This document shows positions 41,118-50,706 of a DNA stretch of 64,000 bases, piece after piece (position 1 is the first letter of the stretch; each line of letters starts with the position of its first letter). This DNA comes from DATIYF01 sp035517775 (GTDB taxonomy: Bacteria > Acidobacteriota > Terriglobia > Terriglobales > Acidobacteriaceae), in the NCBI GenBank assembly GCA_035517775.1, contig DATIYF010000068.1, positions 10,967-74,966 of the forward strand. Reading direction: 5' to 3'. A model generated the notes under the pieces. The model saw nothing but the letters and a program-made list of their open reading frames with translations. It was not told where the DNA came from and made no database searches. The translations under genes and the position numbers were made by a program.

Positions 41118-42839
41118 CTATCCCTGCACCGACAGCAGGAACGGTTGCTCGAACGCTTCCGCGATCCAGCGCAGAAAGCGGGCGGCGTCGGCGCCATCAA
41201 TCAGGCGATGGTCATAGGAAAGCGAAAGCGGCAGGACCAGCCGAGGCTCGAACTTGCCGTTGCTCCACACTGGCTCCATGCTCGAACGCGAGAGGCCGAG
41301 AATCGCCACCTCGGGAAAATTCACGATCGGGGAAAACCCGGTGCCGCCGATGCCGCCAAGATTGGTGATGGTGAAGGTGCCCCCTTCCATATCCTGCGGG
41401 GTGAGCTTCTTGTCGCGCGCCTTCTTGGAAAACTGGGTCAGCTCGGCCGCCAGCTCGACGATATTTTTCTTATCCACATCGCGAATCACCGGCACCAGCA
41501 GGCCGCGATCGGTATCCACGGCCACGCCGATGTGGATGTACTGCTTATAGACAATTTCCTCTTTGGCCATGTCGAGGCTGGCGTTGAACTGGGGAAAAAT
41601 CTTGAGCGCGGAAGCGCAGACCTTTAGCGCGATGGCGGTGACCGTCATCTTGCCCCCCGCCTCCTGCGCCTTGGGGGCAAAGCGGGCGCGCAGTTGCTCG
41701 AGTTCGGTGATATCGGCTTTATCCTGCTGGGTGACGTGCGGAATGGAGGTCCAGGCCTGCCACAGATGCTCGGCGGTCTTGCGCCGCACGCCGCGCATGG
41801 AAACGCGCTCTACCTGCCCCCACCTGCTGAAGTCGGGGAGGGCTGCGGCGGCGAAATGCGATTCGCGGGGCGCCTGGGCGGCAGCAGTTGCGGAGAGCAG
41901 CATCTGCTTGGCGTGGGCTTTGACGTCGTCTTCGCTGATGCGCCCGCCCGGGCCTGTGCCTTTCACTTCGTGGATCTCCACGCCGAGCTCGCGGGCCAGG
42001 CGGCGCGTGTGCGGCGCGGCCGGAACCGGTTCGCGATGCTCGTGGCCCCTGGTTCGCTCCAGATGCGCCGGCATGGAAAACGCCGGCGGCGCAGCCTGTG
42101 GCTGATCGGGCGGCAGCGCCTGCTCTTCGGTTTTACCCTCAGCCCGAATTAACGCCTGGAAGGCAAGGCGCGCGCCATGCTGGCCGGAGACATGTTCTAC
42201 CGGTTCATGCTGTTGGCGCTCTGGAGCCGTGGCAGCGCCTTCGAGCGTAAAAATTACCTGCCCGACCTTAACTTTCTCGCCGGCCTTGACCAGAACATTT
42301 TTCACCACCCCGCTGATGGTAGAGGGAACTTCCACGACGGCTTTGTCGGTTTCCAGCTCCATCACCGGCTGGCCTTCGGTGACTTTCGCGCCGGGCTCGA
42401 TCATGAGCCGAACCAGATCGCCCTGATGAATGTTTTCGCCGAGCTCCGGAAGCTTGAATTCCGCGGGGCCGGATGCAGGCGCGGCCTGGGATGGGGCAGC
42501 CGCCGGAGGCGCGGGGGCCGAAGGCGCGCGTTGCGCCGTCGCGGCGGGGGCAGTCGCAGGTTTCTCCGCCTTCGGCGGCCTCGCCTCCACTACTTTTGCC
42601 CCGGCTCCATTCTCGACGGTAAAAATCACCTGGCCAACTTTGATCTTTTCGCCTTCTTTGACGTGGACTTCTTTCACCGTCCCGCTCACCGAAGAGGGGA
42701 CTTCGACCACGGCTTTGTCGGTCTCCAACTCCATCACCGGCTGGCCTTCGGTGATGCTGGCGCCGGGCGAAATCATCAGGCGCACTAAGTCCCCCTGATG
42801 AATGTTTTCGCCCAGCTCGGGAAGCTTGAATTCAGTCAC
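41118..42839 (-). CDS. aceF: Dihydrolipoyllysine acetyltransferase (E2), two lipoyl domains
   Basis: A 573-residue E2. Two near-identical lipoyl domains (about residues 1-75 and 127-201) each carry the lipoylated lysine in METDKAVVEVPS; the second seems a tandem copy of the first, also at DNA level. A peripheral subunit-binding domain (PHTRRLARELGVEIHEVKGT) binds E1/E3. The acetyltransferase domain (about 340-573) ends with the catalytic YDHRLIDGADAARFLRWI. The GTG at 42839 is the start. Together with aceE and lpdA it makes a complete pyruvate dehydrogenase complex. Confidence 0.94.
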   Translation of the reverse strand: MTEFKLPELGENIHQGDLVRLMISPGASITEGQPVMELETDKAVVEVPSSVSGTVKEVHVKEGEKIKVGQVIFTVENGAGAKVVEARPPKAEKPATAPAATAQRAPSAPAPPAAAPSQAAPASGPAEFKLPELGENIHQGDLVRLMIEPGAKVTEGQPVMELETDKAVVEVPSTISGVVKNVLVKAGEKVKVGQVIFTLEGAATAPERQQHEPVEHVSGQHGARLAFQALIRAEGKTEEQALPPDQPQAAPPAFSMPAHLERTRGHEHREPVPAAPHTRRLARELGVEIHEVKGTGPGGRISEDDVKAHAKQMLLSATAAAQAPRESHFAAAALPDFSRWGQVERVSMRGVRRKTAEHLWQAWTSIPHVTQQDKADITELEQLRARFAPKAQEAGGKMTVTAIALKVCASALKIFPQFNASLDMAKEEIVYKQYIHIGVAVDTDRGLLVPVIRDVDKKNIVELAAELTQFSKKARDKKLTPQDMEGGTFTITNLGGIGGTGFSPIVNFPEVAILGLSRSSMEPVWSNGKFEPRLVLPLSLSYDHRLIDGADAARFLRWIAEAFEQPFLLSVQG

Positions 42840-42905
42840 GCGGCGCTTAGCTCCTGGCTTGTCGTTCTGGCTTCCGGTTCTCGCCCTACCTTCAGCTTCC
42901 AGCTT

Positions 42906-42986
42906 TTGTCATTGCGGGCGAAGCGGGAAATCTGCTGTTCTCTGGCCGCCTAAAAACAAATTCCTCGCTGCCTTCGGAATGACAAT
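42906..42986. repeat. Imperfect inverted repeat TTGTCATTNCG between aceE and aceF
   Basis: The arm TTGTCATTGCGGGCGAAGCG (from 42906) and a downstream arm ending GGAATGACAAT at 42986 are imperfect reverse complements (19 of 26 bases compared), with the loop in between. The left arm matches the repeat at 24598-24627 in 26 of 30 bases. The element occupies most of the spacer between the aceE and aceF genes and would be transcribed within the operon. Confidence 0.75.
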
Positions 42987-43000
42987 ACCTGCTGGTCTCT

Positions 43001-45709
43001 TCAGCTGGCCGCCGGATTCGCCTTCCCCGCATCGATTCCCAAATCTTTCACCGCCTGCATAATCACTTCCGGCTTGATCTGTTGTTCGCGCAACAGGGCG
43101 TGCAGCGTAGCCAGCACAATGTGTTTCGCATCTACTTCGAAAAAGTCGCGCAGCGCGGCGCGGTTTTCGCTGCGGCCGAAGCCATCGGTGCCGAGGGCCA
43201 CCAGGAGGCGCGGCATCCAACGCGAAAGCGATTCCGGCAGCACCTTCATATAATCGGACGCGGCCACCAGCACTCCCGGCGCATTCTTCATGCACTCGGT
43301 CACGTATGGTACTCGCGGCTTCTCCGTCGGATGCAGCATGTTCCAGCGCTCGCAGTCGTTGCCGTCGCGGTACAGTTCTTTGTAGCTGGTGACGCTCCAG
43401 ACGTCGCCCGCGACGCCGTACTTTTCTTCCAGAATCTGCTGCGCCTTGAGCACTTCGAACATGATGGCGCCGCTGCCAAACAGCTGCGCGCGCAGCTTGG
43501 CATCCTTCTTCGCTGAGGCTTTGAAGCGGTACATTCCCTTCAGAATTCCTTCGCGAACCCCGTTGCCCTGCGGCATTTCAGGCATGGGTACGGGCTCGTT
43601 GGTCACCGTCAGGTAATAGAACACCGGGTCCTGGTCCACGTACATGCGCTTGATGCCATCCTGGATGATGATGGCAATCTCGTAGGCGAAGGCGGGGTCG
43701 TATGCCATCAGGTTCGGCACGGAAAGCGCCAGCACGTGGCTGTGGCCATCCTGGTGCTGCAAGCCCTCGCCGGCCAACGTAGTGCGTCCGGCGGTGCCGC
43801 CGACCAGAAAGCCACGCGTGCGCTGGTCAGCCGCCGCCCAGATCAGATCGCCGATGCGCTGAAAGCCGAACATGGAGTAGTAAATAAAAAACGGGATGGT
43901 GTTGATCCCGTGGGTCGCATAAGCTGTGCCGGCGGCGATAAAGGAGCATACCGAGCCGGATTCCGTAATGCCCTCTTCCAGAATCTGGCCCTCTTTGGCT
44001 TCTTTGTAGTAGAGCAGGGTGTCCATGTCCACCGGCTCATAGAGCTGGCCCACGCTGGAATAAATGCCCACCTGGCGGAACAGCGCCTCCATGCCGAAGG
44101 TGCGGGCTTCGTCGGGAATAATCGGCACGATCAGGCGGCCGACTTCCTGGTCACGCAGCAGCTTGCCCAGTACGCGCACGAAAACCATGGTGGTTGAAAC
44201 TTCGCGGCCCTCGGTGCCTTTGTAGAATTCCTCGAAGTGCGATTCAGCCACCGGGGTGAGAGGTTTGGCGCGCACTTTGCGCTCGGGTAGATAGCCGCCC
44301 AGTTCCTGGCGGCGCTCCTGCATGTAACGAACTTCGGGACTGTCATCGGCCGGACGATAAAACGGCGCCTCGTGCAGTTCTTCGTCGGGAATGGGGATGC
44401 CGAAGCGCGAGCGGAACATGCGCAGCTCTTCGTCATTGAGCTTCTTTTGCTGGTGGGTGATGTTCTTACCCTCGCCCGCCTCGCCCAGGCCGTAGCCCTT
44501 GATGGTCTTGGCCAGAATGATGGTCGGCGAACCGGTATGCTCGAAGGCGGCCTTATAGGCGGCGTGCACCTTAATGGGATCATGCCCGCCCAGGCGCAAG
44601 CGGGAGAGCTGTTCGTCGGAGAGATGCTCCACCATGCGCAGCAGGCGCGGGTCGCTGCCGAAAAGGTTCTGGCGGAAATAGGCGCCGCTCTCGACGAAAT
44701 ATTTCTGGTACTGGCCGTCGGTGATCTCGCCCAGCCGCCGCACCAGCAACCCATCGCGGTCATTCTGGATCAGGGTGTCCCAATCGCTGCCCCAGATCAC
44801 TTTGATCACGTTCCAGCCGGCGCCGCGGAAAATCGCCTCCAGCTCCTGAATGATCTTGCCGTTGCCCCGCACCGGGCCATCCAGCCGTTGCAGGTTGCAA
44901 TTGACCACAAAAATCAGGTTGTCGAGTTTCTCCCGCGAAGCCAGAGTGATGGAGCCGAGCGATTCCGGCTCATCCATCTCTCCATCGCCCATGAATGCCC
45001 ACACCTTGCCGCTGGTGGATTTCTTGAGCCCGCGGTTCTCCAGATAGCGCATGAAGCGGGCGTGGTAGATGGCCTGGATCGGCCCCAACCCCATAGAGAC
45101 GGTAGGAAACTCCCAGAAATCGGGCATCAGCCAGGGATGGGGATAAGAGGAAAGCCCGCCGCCGGGTTTCAACTCGCGGCGAAAGTTCTGCAGCTTTTCT
45201 TTGGGAATGCGGCCTTCGAGATAAGCGCGCGCATACATGCCCGGGGCGGCGTGGCCCTGAAAATAAACGATGTCGCGGTCGCCATCTTCGGTGCGGGCGC
45301 GAAGAAAATGATTGAAAGCAACCTCATACAGCGTGGCGGCAGAGGCATAAGTTGAAATGTGGCCGCCAATGCCATCCTGAATCTTGTTGGCCCGCACCAC
45401 CATGGCCAGGGCATTCCAGCGCACCAGACTCTTGATGCGCCGCTCCATCTCCTGGCTACCGGGAAAGGGCGCCTGCAGCCGCGAGGGAATGGTGTTCTGG
45501 TAGGGGGTGGTGGCGGTGAAGGGCAGGTTGACCCCGGCTTCGCGCCGCGCATGCAGAGAGAGCTGCTGCAGCAGCCTCCCCGCCCGCTCCGGGCCGCCCC
45601 TGGAGAGCACATAATCCAAGGAATCGATCCATTCCCGGGTTTCCACCACCTCGGAACCGTTGCTCTGAATTTCCGCCAAGGCAAAAATCTCCCTCTTAGG
45701 CTCAAACAT
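43001..45709 (-). CDS. aceE: Pyruvate dehydrogenase E1, homodimeric type
   Basis: About 902 residues, the usual length for AceE of the E. coli type. ThDP/Mg region: GKVWAFMGDGEMDEPESLGS with the following NLIFVVNCNLQRLDGPVRGN. Other family hallmarks are YFQGHAAPGMYARAYLEGRI, GHDPIKVHAAYKAAFEHTGS, TIKGYGLGEAGEGKNITHQQ and LAGEGLQHQDGHSHVLALSV. The ATG at 45709 (MFEPKREIF) gives a normal N-terminus before VETREWIDSLDYVL; the open frame further upstream to 46000 overlaps the divergent dps gene. It decarboxylates pyruvate and acetylates the E2 lipoyl domains. Confidence 0.95.
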   Translation of the reverse strand: MFEPKREIFALAEIQSNGSEVVETREWIDSLDYVLSRGGPERAGRLLQQLSLHARREAGVNLPFTATTPYQNTIPSRLQAPFPGSQEMERRIKSLVRWNALAMVVRANKIQDGIGGHISTYASAATLYEVAFNHFLRARTEDGDRDIVYFQGHAAPGMYARAYLEGRIPKEKLQNFRRELKPGGGLSSYPHPWLMPDFWEFPTVSMGLGPIQAIYHARFMRYLENRGLKKSTSGKVWAFMGDGEMDEPESLGSITLASREKLDNLIFVVNCNLQRLDGPVRGNGKIIQELEAIFRGAGWNVIKVIWGSDWDTLIQNDRDGLLVRRLGEITDGQYQKYFVESGAYFRQNLFGSDPRLLRMVEHLSDEQLSRLRLGGHDPIKVHAAYKAAFEHTGSPTIILAKTIKGYGLGEAGEGKNITHQQKKLNDEELRMFRSRFGIPIPDEELHEAPFYRPADDSPEVRYMQERRQELGGYLPERKVRAKPLTPVAESHFEEFYKGTEGREVSTTMVFVRVLGKLLRDQEVGRLIVPIIPDEARTFGMEALFRQVGIYSSVGQLYEPVDMDTLLYYKEAKEGQILEEGITESGSVCSFIAAGTAYATHGINTIPFFIYYSMFGFQRIGDLIWAAADQRTRGFLVGGTAGRTTLAGEGLQHQDGHSHVLALSVPNLMAYDPAFAYEIAIIIQDGIKRMYVDQDPVFYYLTVTNEPVPMPEMPQGNGVREGILKGMYRFKASAKKDAKLRAQLFGSGAIMFEVLKAQQILEEKYGVAGDVWSVTSYKELYRDGNDCERWNMLHPTEKPRVPYVTECMKNAPGVLVAASDYMKVLPESLSRWMPRLLVALGTDGFGRSENRAALRDFFEVDAKHIVLATLHALLREQQIKPEVIMQAVKDLGIDAGKANPAAS

Positions 45710-45898
45710 TCCATAATAGACAATCACGCGGAATTTTGCTGGCTTCCACTCCCCCTGGCCGCGTCGGGCGCCCCGGCGCCGGCAAACCTTCCAGTAAACT
45801 GCTTTTCCCTCTCTGGAATCGAAGCATGGCGCGGTTGGGTCGTCCGGGCCTCGAGATGCATCCAACCCACTAACTCGCAGAGATGAGGAGAGCTTTCC

Positions 45899-46498
45899 AT
45901 GGCAAGAAAAGTCGCATCCGGCAACCACGATCGCGTAAGCGCCCAACCCCGCATTCACCAGAACGGGCGCGAAATCCAGAAATACGGCACGGTGACCCAC
46001 GCCCTGCCCCTCGAACTGGAAGAGCCAGTCCGGCTGGAGATGACCGAACAGCTCAACCAGATGTTGGCCGACACCATGACCGTGCGCGACCTGTACAAGA
46101 AGTCACACTGGCAGGTGGCCGGTCCTACCTTCTACCAGCTTCACCTGCTTTTCGATAAGCATTACGGCGAACAGGCCGAACTGGTGGATACCATTGCCGA
46201 ACGCATTCAGCTTCTTGGCGGAATCAGCGTTGCCATGGCGCACGATGTGGCTGAGACCACGCAGATCGAGCGGCCGCCGCGCGGGCGCGAGGAGGTTCCA
46301 GTGCAGATTTCGCGCCTGCTGGATGCGCACCAGATCATCATCCGCCAGTGCCGCGAGCTGGCACAGAGGGCGGATAAGCTCGGCGATGATGGCACCAACG
46401 ACATGGTCATCAGCGACGTTCTGCGCACCAATGAGCTGCAGGTCTGGTTTTTGAGCGAGCACCTGGTGGACGCTCCGCTGGTGGAAGCAGAGGATTGA
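45899..46498 (+). CDS. dps: Dps-family ferritin-like protein
   Basis: A 199-residue four-helix protein. The ferroxidase-site pattern is DLYKKSHWQVAGPTFYQLHL with LFDKHYGEQAELVDTIAERI, typical for Dps, which oxidises Fe2+ with peroxide and coats DNA under stress. A basic, flexible N-terminal extension (MARKVASGNHDRVSAQPR) could contact DNA. The C-terminal helix ends LRTNELQVWFLSEHLVD. The ATG at 45899 follows GAGGAGAGC at good spacing. It is divergent from aceE, with 189 bases between the two starts. The total length is a little above the usual 160-170. Confidence 0.9.
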   Translation: MARKVASGNHDRVSAQPRIHQNGREIQKYGTVTHALPLELEEPVRLEMTEQLNQMLADTMTVRDLYKKSHWQVAGPTFYQLHLLFDKHYGEQAELVDTIAERIQLLGGISVAMAHDVAETTQIERPPRGREEVPVQISRLLDAHQIIIRQCRELAQRADKLGDDGTNDMVISDVLRTNELQVWFLSEHLVDAPLVEAED

Positions 46499-46604
46499 CT
46501 TTCATTCGTGTCCCTGGCGCCTGCGGTCAAGCGAAGTCTGAAGGGCGGCGGTGTGCCCGCAGGTGAGCACAAACTCGAGCGGACGGAAGGTACAATAAGC
46601 GCCT

Positions 46605-47498
46605 ATGGCAGCCGCTTCGCGCCGTTTTGCGTTTGTTCAGCTGGATGTTTTCTCCGCCCGGCCGCTCGAGGGGAATTCGCTCGCCGTTTTTCCTGACGGC
46701 CGCGGCCTCAGCGACCAGGAGATGCAGGCCGTCGCCAAAGAGATGAATCTCTCGGAGACGACCTTTATTTTGCCGGGAGATGCCTCCGCCGAGCGCGAGA
46801 AGGGCGTCCGTGTGCGCATCTTTACCGTCTCGGAAGAGCTTCCCTTTGCCGGGCATCCCACGCTGGGCACAGCCTTCGCGCTGCGCGGCTCGAGCGGCGC
46901 TCCCGAGGTTGCCCTCAATCTCAACGTGGGAAAGATTCCGGTTCGCTTCGAAGAGAAGGACGGCCAGCCTGCCTTTGGCGAGATGACGCAGGCGGAGCCG
47001 CAGTTCGGCCGGCGCCACGATCGCGAAGCCGTGGTTCGCGCCGCCGGTCTGCGCGATGGCGATATTGACCCTTCGCTGCCCATCCAGAGCGTCTCTACCG
47101 GCTTGCCCTTCACCATTGTTCCCTTGCGCGGCCTGGAGGTGATGCGCCGCCTGCACGTGGACCTGCGAGCGGCTGCCGAATATCTGCAAAAAGCCGAGGG
47201 AAAGTTTTTCTACTTCGTGTGCCGTGAAACGGTGGACCCTGAAGCCCGCCTGCACGCCCGCATGTTGTTCTACAACGGGGAAGACCCGGCCACGGGCTCG
47301 GCTGCCGGTTGCGCCGCTGCCTGGATGGCTGCCAACGGGGTGATGGCCCCCGAGGAGCGCGTCTGCATTGAGCAGGGAATTGAGATGAATCGCCCCAGCC
47401 GCATCTTTGTGCGCGCCTCGCGCCGTGATGATCGAGTGGTTAACGTCCGCGTCGGTGGAAATTGCGTTGAAGTGGCGCGCGGCGAACTGGTTCTCTAG
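46605..47498 (+). CDS. PhzF-family isomerase-like protein
   Basis: A 297-residue protein of the diaminopimelate-epimerase-like fold. RFAFVQLDVFSARPLEGNSL, AVFPDGRGLSDQEMQAVAKE, MNLSETTFILPG, RIFTVSEELPFAGHPTLGTA and FYNGEDPATGSAAGCAAAWM are all family hallmarks, including the catalytic Glu in NLSETTF. True PhzF acts in phenazine synthesis, but most members have unknown substrates and no other phenazine genes are present. The start ATG at 46605 lacks a strong ribosome site. Confidence 0.85.
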   Translation: MAAASRRFAFVQLDVFSARPLEGNSLAVFPDGRGLSDQEMQAVAKEMNLSETTFILPGDASAEREKGVRVRIFTVSEELPFAGHPTLGTAFALRGSSGAPEVALNLNVGKIPVRFEEKDGQPAFGEMTQAEPQFGRRHDREAVVRAAGLRDGDIDPSLPIQSVSTGLPFTIVPLRGLEVMRRLHVDLRAAAEYLQKAEGKFFYFVCRETVDPEARLHARMLFYNGEDPATGSAAGCAAAWMAANGVMAPEERVCIEQGIEMNRPSRIFVRASRRDDRVVNVRVGGNCVEVARGELVL

Positions 47499-47703
47499 CT
47501 TTGCACGCGCAAGATTCAGAAATTACGCAGCGCGCAACCTACTGTCGTTCTATTTTCGCGATCTCTTCCGGTTTACCTTAGCGGCACTTTACATTCTTCG
47601 CCTGGGCCGTTAGGATGCATCTCGCTCCCAGATCGTTCATCGTTTGAGAGTTTTCGATTCCCCCGGGCGTTGGCCCACATTCGCCCATTCGGAAACACGC
47701 ATA

Positions 47704-48126
47704 ATGAAGCCAAAAAGAACCATTCTCTGCGTTGATGAAAACGAACAGATGCTTTCCATCCGCAAGGTGCTGCTCGAAACCCGGGGCTACCGGGTGCGGG
47801 CCTGCGGCCGCGGCGCTGAGGCGCTGCAAGTCTTTCAGAATGGCGGCGTTGATCTGGTGCTCGCCGATCTTGCCGTACAGGATATGGATGGCGGGGTGCT
47901 GGTCGAGAAGATCAAGACTCTTTCACCGCAGACTCCGGCCATTCTGCTCTCAAGCAAAGCCAGAATCTACGACCGCGATACTCACGCCGACCTCTTTCTC
48001 GCCAAGGGGATGTACGATCCCGCGGAACTGCTCGAGCATATTCGCGTGCTGCTTATCCGCAAGCGCGGGCCCAAGCGGGCGCAAGCGCGTCCGCAGGAGC
48101 ACCCGGCGCAGGTAGGCGCCGCCTAA
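47704..48126 (+). CDS. Stand-alone receiver-domain protein
   Basis: A 140-residue response regulator without output domain. Acidic residues in ILCVDENEQ, phospho-acceptor Asp55 in LVLADLAVQDMDGG, Ser in AILLSSKA and Lys in LFLAKGM. The C-terminal 25 residues are a basic Arg/Lys/Ala tail (RKRGPKRAQARPQEH) that might bind nucleic acid or be disordered. The conserved loop after the Asp is Val-Gln-Asp instead of the usual Pro. No kinase gene is adjacent. The ATG at 47704 starts the receiver domain; the frame to 47644 precedes it without homology. Confidence 0.8.
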   Translation: MKPKRTILCVDENEQMLSIRKVLLETRGYRVRACGRGAEALQVFQNGGVDLVLADLAVQDMDGGVLVEKIKTLSPQTPAILLSSKARIYDRDTHADLFLAKGMYDPAELLEHIRVLLIRKRGPKRAQARPQEHPAQVGAA

Positions 48127-48214
48127 GCACCCGGTACCTCACTGCCGGCTCTCGGCTGTTCTCCCTCCGCCTCCACCGCCGCATCCAACGCTTCTTGTAG
48201 TATGGTTGCTTCGG

Positions 48215-48919
48215 ATGCCCGCATTCATCGAGGCCGTGGAATTACGCAAAACGTACCGCGTGGGCAAGATTGATGTGCCCGCGCTGGGCGGCGTTTCCTT
48301 CGCCATTCAAAAGGGAGAATTCGCCAGCGTTGTGGGGCCCTCGGGCAGCGGCAAGTCCACTCTGTTTTATCTGCTGGGCGGGCTGACCAGGGCCGATTCC
48401 GGGCATGTGTTTCTCGACGGCGACGATTTCGCCCAACTCTCCGACGCCCAGCTCACCCGCATGCGGCGCAAGAAGATCGGCTTCGTATTCCAGAAATTCA
48501 ACCTGCTGCCCACGCTCGATGCCCGCAGCAACATTGACATTGCGCTCGATATTTCCGGGCATAATGGCTACGATCCCGCGTTTTTCAACAAGATCGTCGA
48601 GCTGCTGGGAATTTCCAAGCGGCTGCATCACAGGCCCTCGGAGCTTTCCGGCGGCGAGCAGCAGCGGGTGGCGCTGGCGCGCGCCCTGATTCACAAACCG
48701 GTGGTGGTGCTGGCGGATGAGCCAACCGGCAATCTCGACACCAAGAATTCCGATATTGTTCTGCGCATGTTGCGCCAGTCCAACCGCGAGCTGGGCCAGA
48801 CGGTGCTGATGATCACGCATAATCCGGCCGCGGCCGCCTTCGGTGACCGCATCATTCACCTGCGCGACGGCGAAATTGTCACGCCCGAAAAAGATCCGCA
48901 GTGGAGTGGGCACGAATAG
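48215..48919 (+). CDS. ABC transporter ATP-binding protein, LolD/MacB type
   Basis: A 234-residue ATPase: Walker A VVGPSGSGKSTLFYLLGGL, Q-loop VFQKFNLLPTL, signature LSGGEQQRVALARALI, Walker B VVLADEPTGNLD and His-switch MITHNP. The sequence belongs to the group that works with MacB/LolC/E-like permeases (lipoprotein release or efflux). No permease or adaptor gene is next to it in the window; two tRNA genes follow. A TTG at 48206 is an alternative start three codons upstream. Confidence 0.9.
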   Translation: MPAFIEAVELRKTYRVGKIDVPALGGVSFAIQKGEFASVVGPSGSGKSTLFYLLGGLTRADSGHVFLDGDDFAQLSDAQLTRMRRKKIGFVFQKFNLLPTLDARSNIDIALDISGHNGYDPAFFNKIVELLGISKRLHHRPSELSGGEQQRVALARALIHKPVVVLADEPTGNLDTKNSDIVLRMLRQSNRELGQTVLMITHNPAAAAFGDRIIHLRDGEIVTPEKDPQWSGHE

Positions 48920-49091
48920 CGCCGTGGCCTGTACGTCCTGATTTGAGCGTTAAGAACGCAAACGGATCACGGCCTTAGTGAACCTTCGTGTTCCTTTGTG
49001 GTTGCATGGTTTGGGCTGGGGCACCGCGAACCCGGCCGTCGCCGTCTCATTGCCCCCGAATTTCCCCTTCGCTATAATCTGATTTGCACGA

Positions 49092-49166
<75 letters not shown>

Positions 49167-49281
49167 GAGCTTTCCGGAAGACCCTTGGCAGCAGGGGCCT
49201 TTCCTTTCGCCCTGGCGTGCGTTGTTCTAACCCCGGGGCAGATGGACTTTTTTTCCTCTTCCCGCTAATTTAGTGCCCGAA

Positions 49282-49356
49282 GGCGCGGTACCCAAGTGGT
49301 AAGGGAGAGGTCTGCAAAACCTTTATACGTGAGTTCGATTCTCACCCGCGCCTCCA
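49282..49356 (+). tRNA. tRNA-Cys (anticodon GCA)
   Basis: Acceptor GGCGCGG/CCGCGCC, D-loop AAGTGGTAAGG, anticodon loop CTGCAAA with GCA, T-arm GTGAG-TTCGATT-CTCAC, discriminator T as expected for tRNA-Cys, and an encoded CCA at 49354-49356. It is 115 bases downstream of tRNA-Gly and probably in the same transcript. Confidence 0.95.
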
Positions 49357-49647
49357 GATTCCCCTGGGGTTAACTCACCGAAACCCCGGTTGACCCCCTC
49401 GCGATTTCCTGCTGTATACCTTGAAAAGTCCGCTCACGGTTGCGCTCGCCGCCTGATTGGAAAAACGGGTTGGAGTGGGACCGGGGAAGGCCGGCTGGAA
49501 ATTCCGCTGCAAATTAAACAGGCGTCCCGGCTCTCGCGAGCCATTGGACGCCCGGGCAGCCCTCCCCCAGAACTGCTCAATCGCAGGGTAAAGTCGGTCA
49601 GTATTTCTGGGAATGGCACGGAGGTGCCAGCGGCACCCACCAACGTG

Positions 49648-50706
49648 CTACCCCGGTCGCGATGGCCGGTCGGCCCGCGAGACTGGACTGGGGGCCGTCT
49701 CGGGGAGCTCGGGGGCTGGCTTTCCGGCAGGCGCGGGAGCGGCCTCAACCCGGTTTCGCCCTTTGGCTTTAGCAAGATAGAGGGCCTCGTCGGCCACCCG
49801 CACCAAGGTTTCATAGTCATGCGTGGCCACGCTTTCGGTGGAAGCTACACCGATGCTGAGGGCGATGGGTATGCTTCCGGAGGCCGTTCCGACCGGCCGG
49901 GAGGCAACCGCAATCCGTACTCTCTCGGCGCTGGCCGCCAGATCGACAGCGCTACAGCCGGGAACCACAACCAGGAACTCTTCTCCTCCGAAACGGCCAA
50001 CGGAGTCGTAGCTGCGCACCGCTTCGGTCAGGCGTCGAGCCAGCTCCCGCAACACCTCATCCCCAACCATGTGGCCATGAGAATCATTAATTGCCTTGAA
50101 GTGATCAAGATCCAGCATCATGATGCCGAGTCCCGGGCCGCCGCGGTAGTAGCGCTGCATTTCGCCGCGCAGCCGCTCCAGGATGGCGCTGCGGCTCCAC
50201 AGGCCGGTCAGCGTGTCGTGCGAGGCTTCGAACTGCAGCGCCTTCTGGGCGCGTAGAAGGGCCTCCTGTAAGTGCAAGATCCGCTCGCCGGCGCGCAGCC
50301 GGGCGCGCAACTCCTCCACATTGAAAGGCTTAGTTAGATAGTCGTCCGCCCCGGCGTCCAGACCGGCCACTACATCCTGTTTGTCATCGCGGGCGGTCAG
50401 CAGCAGGACGTAGCGGTAGGGGCGAGGGTCGGCATCGCGAAGGCGCCGGCAGACTTCCGGGCCATCCATCTGGGGCATCATCCAGTCCACGATGGCCATT
50501 TCCGGAGAATCCGCTTGCTGCAACACCCTCCATGCGTCCTGACCATTGTCCACCGAGATCACGGTGTAGTTCCATTTTGTGAGCCAGGTTTCAAGCACGT
50601 GGCGAAAAATAGGATCGTCCTCGGCCACCAGCACAGTATCGAGTGCTCGGGCTTCACCCTCGGCATTGCCCGGCGCCGAGATGGCGGGCTGCGCAGTCTC
50701 GCTCAC
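49648..50706 (-). CDS. Response regulator with GGDEF diguanylate cyclase output
   Basis: A 352-residue protein. Residues 20-140 are a receiver domain with Asp74 in MAIVDWMMPQMDGPEV, Thr in LLLTARDD and Lys in YLTKPFNV. After a short coiled coil (LHLQEALLRAQKAL) comes a GGDEF domain: HDTLTGLWSRSAILERL, LDLDHFKAINDSHGHMVGDE and an intact active site GGEEF at residues 240-244. An RxxD inhibitory site (RSYD) lies five residues before it, so product inhibition by c-di-GMP is expected. The start is GTG at 50706, overlapping the stop of the hybrid kinase gene by GTGA, which strongly suggests that this is the cognate output of that kinase. The C-terminus is Pro/Ala-rich. Confidence 0.93.
   Translation of the reverse strand: MSETAQPAISAPGNAEGEARALDTVLVAEDDPIFRHVLETWLTKWNYTVISVDNGQDAWRVLQQADSPEMAIVDWMMPQMDGPEVCRRLRDADPRPYRYVLLLTARDDKQDVVAGLDAGADDYLTKPFNVEELRARLRAGERILHLQEALLRAQKALQFEASHDTLTGLWSRSAILERLRGEMQRYYRGGPGLGIMMLDLDHFKAINDSHGHMVGDEVLRELARRLTEAVRSYDSVGRFGGEEFLVVVPGCSAVDLAASAERVRIAVASRPVGTASGSIPIALSIGVASTESVATHDYETLVRVADEALYLAKAKGRNRVEAAPAPAGKPAPELPETAPSPVSRADRPSRPG

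Noticed and set aside
49357..49647. Possible attachment site or element next to tRNA-Cys
   Set aside because: No direct repeat of the tRNA 3' end and no integrase gene was found.
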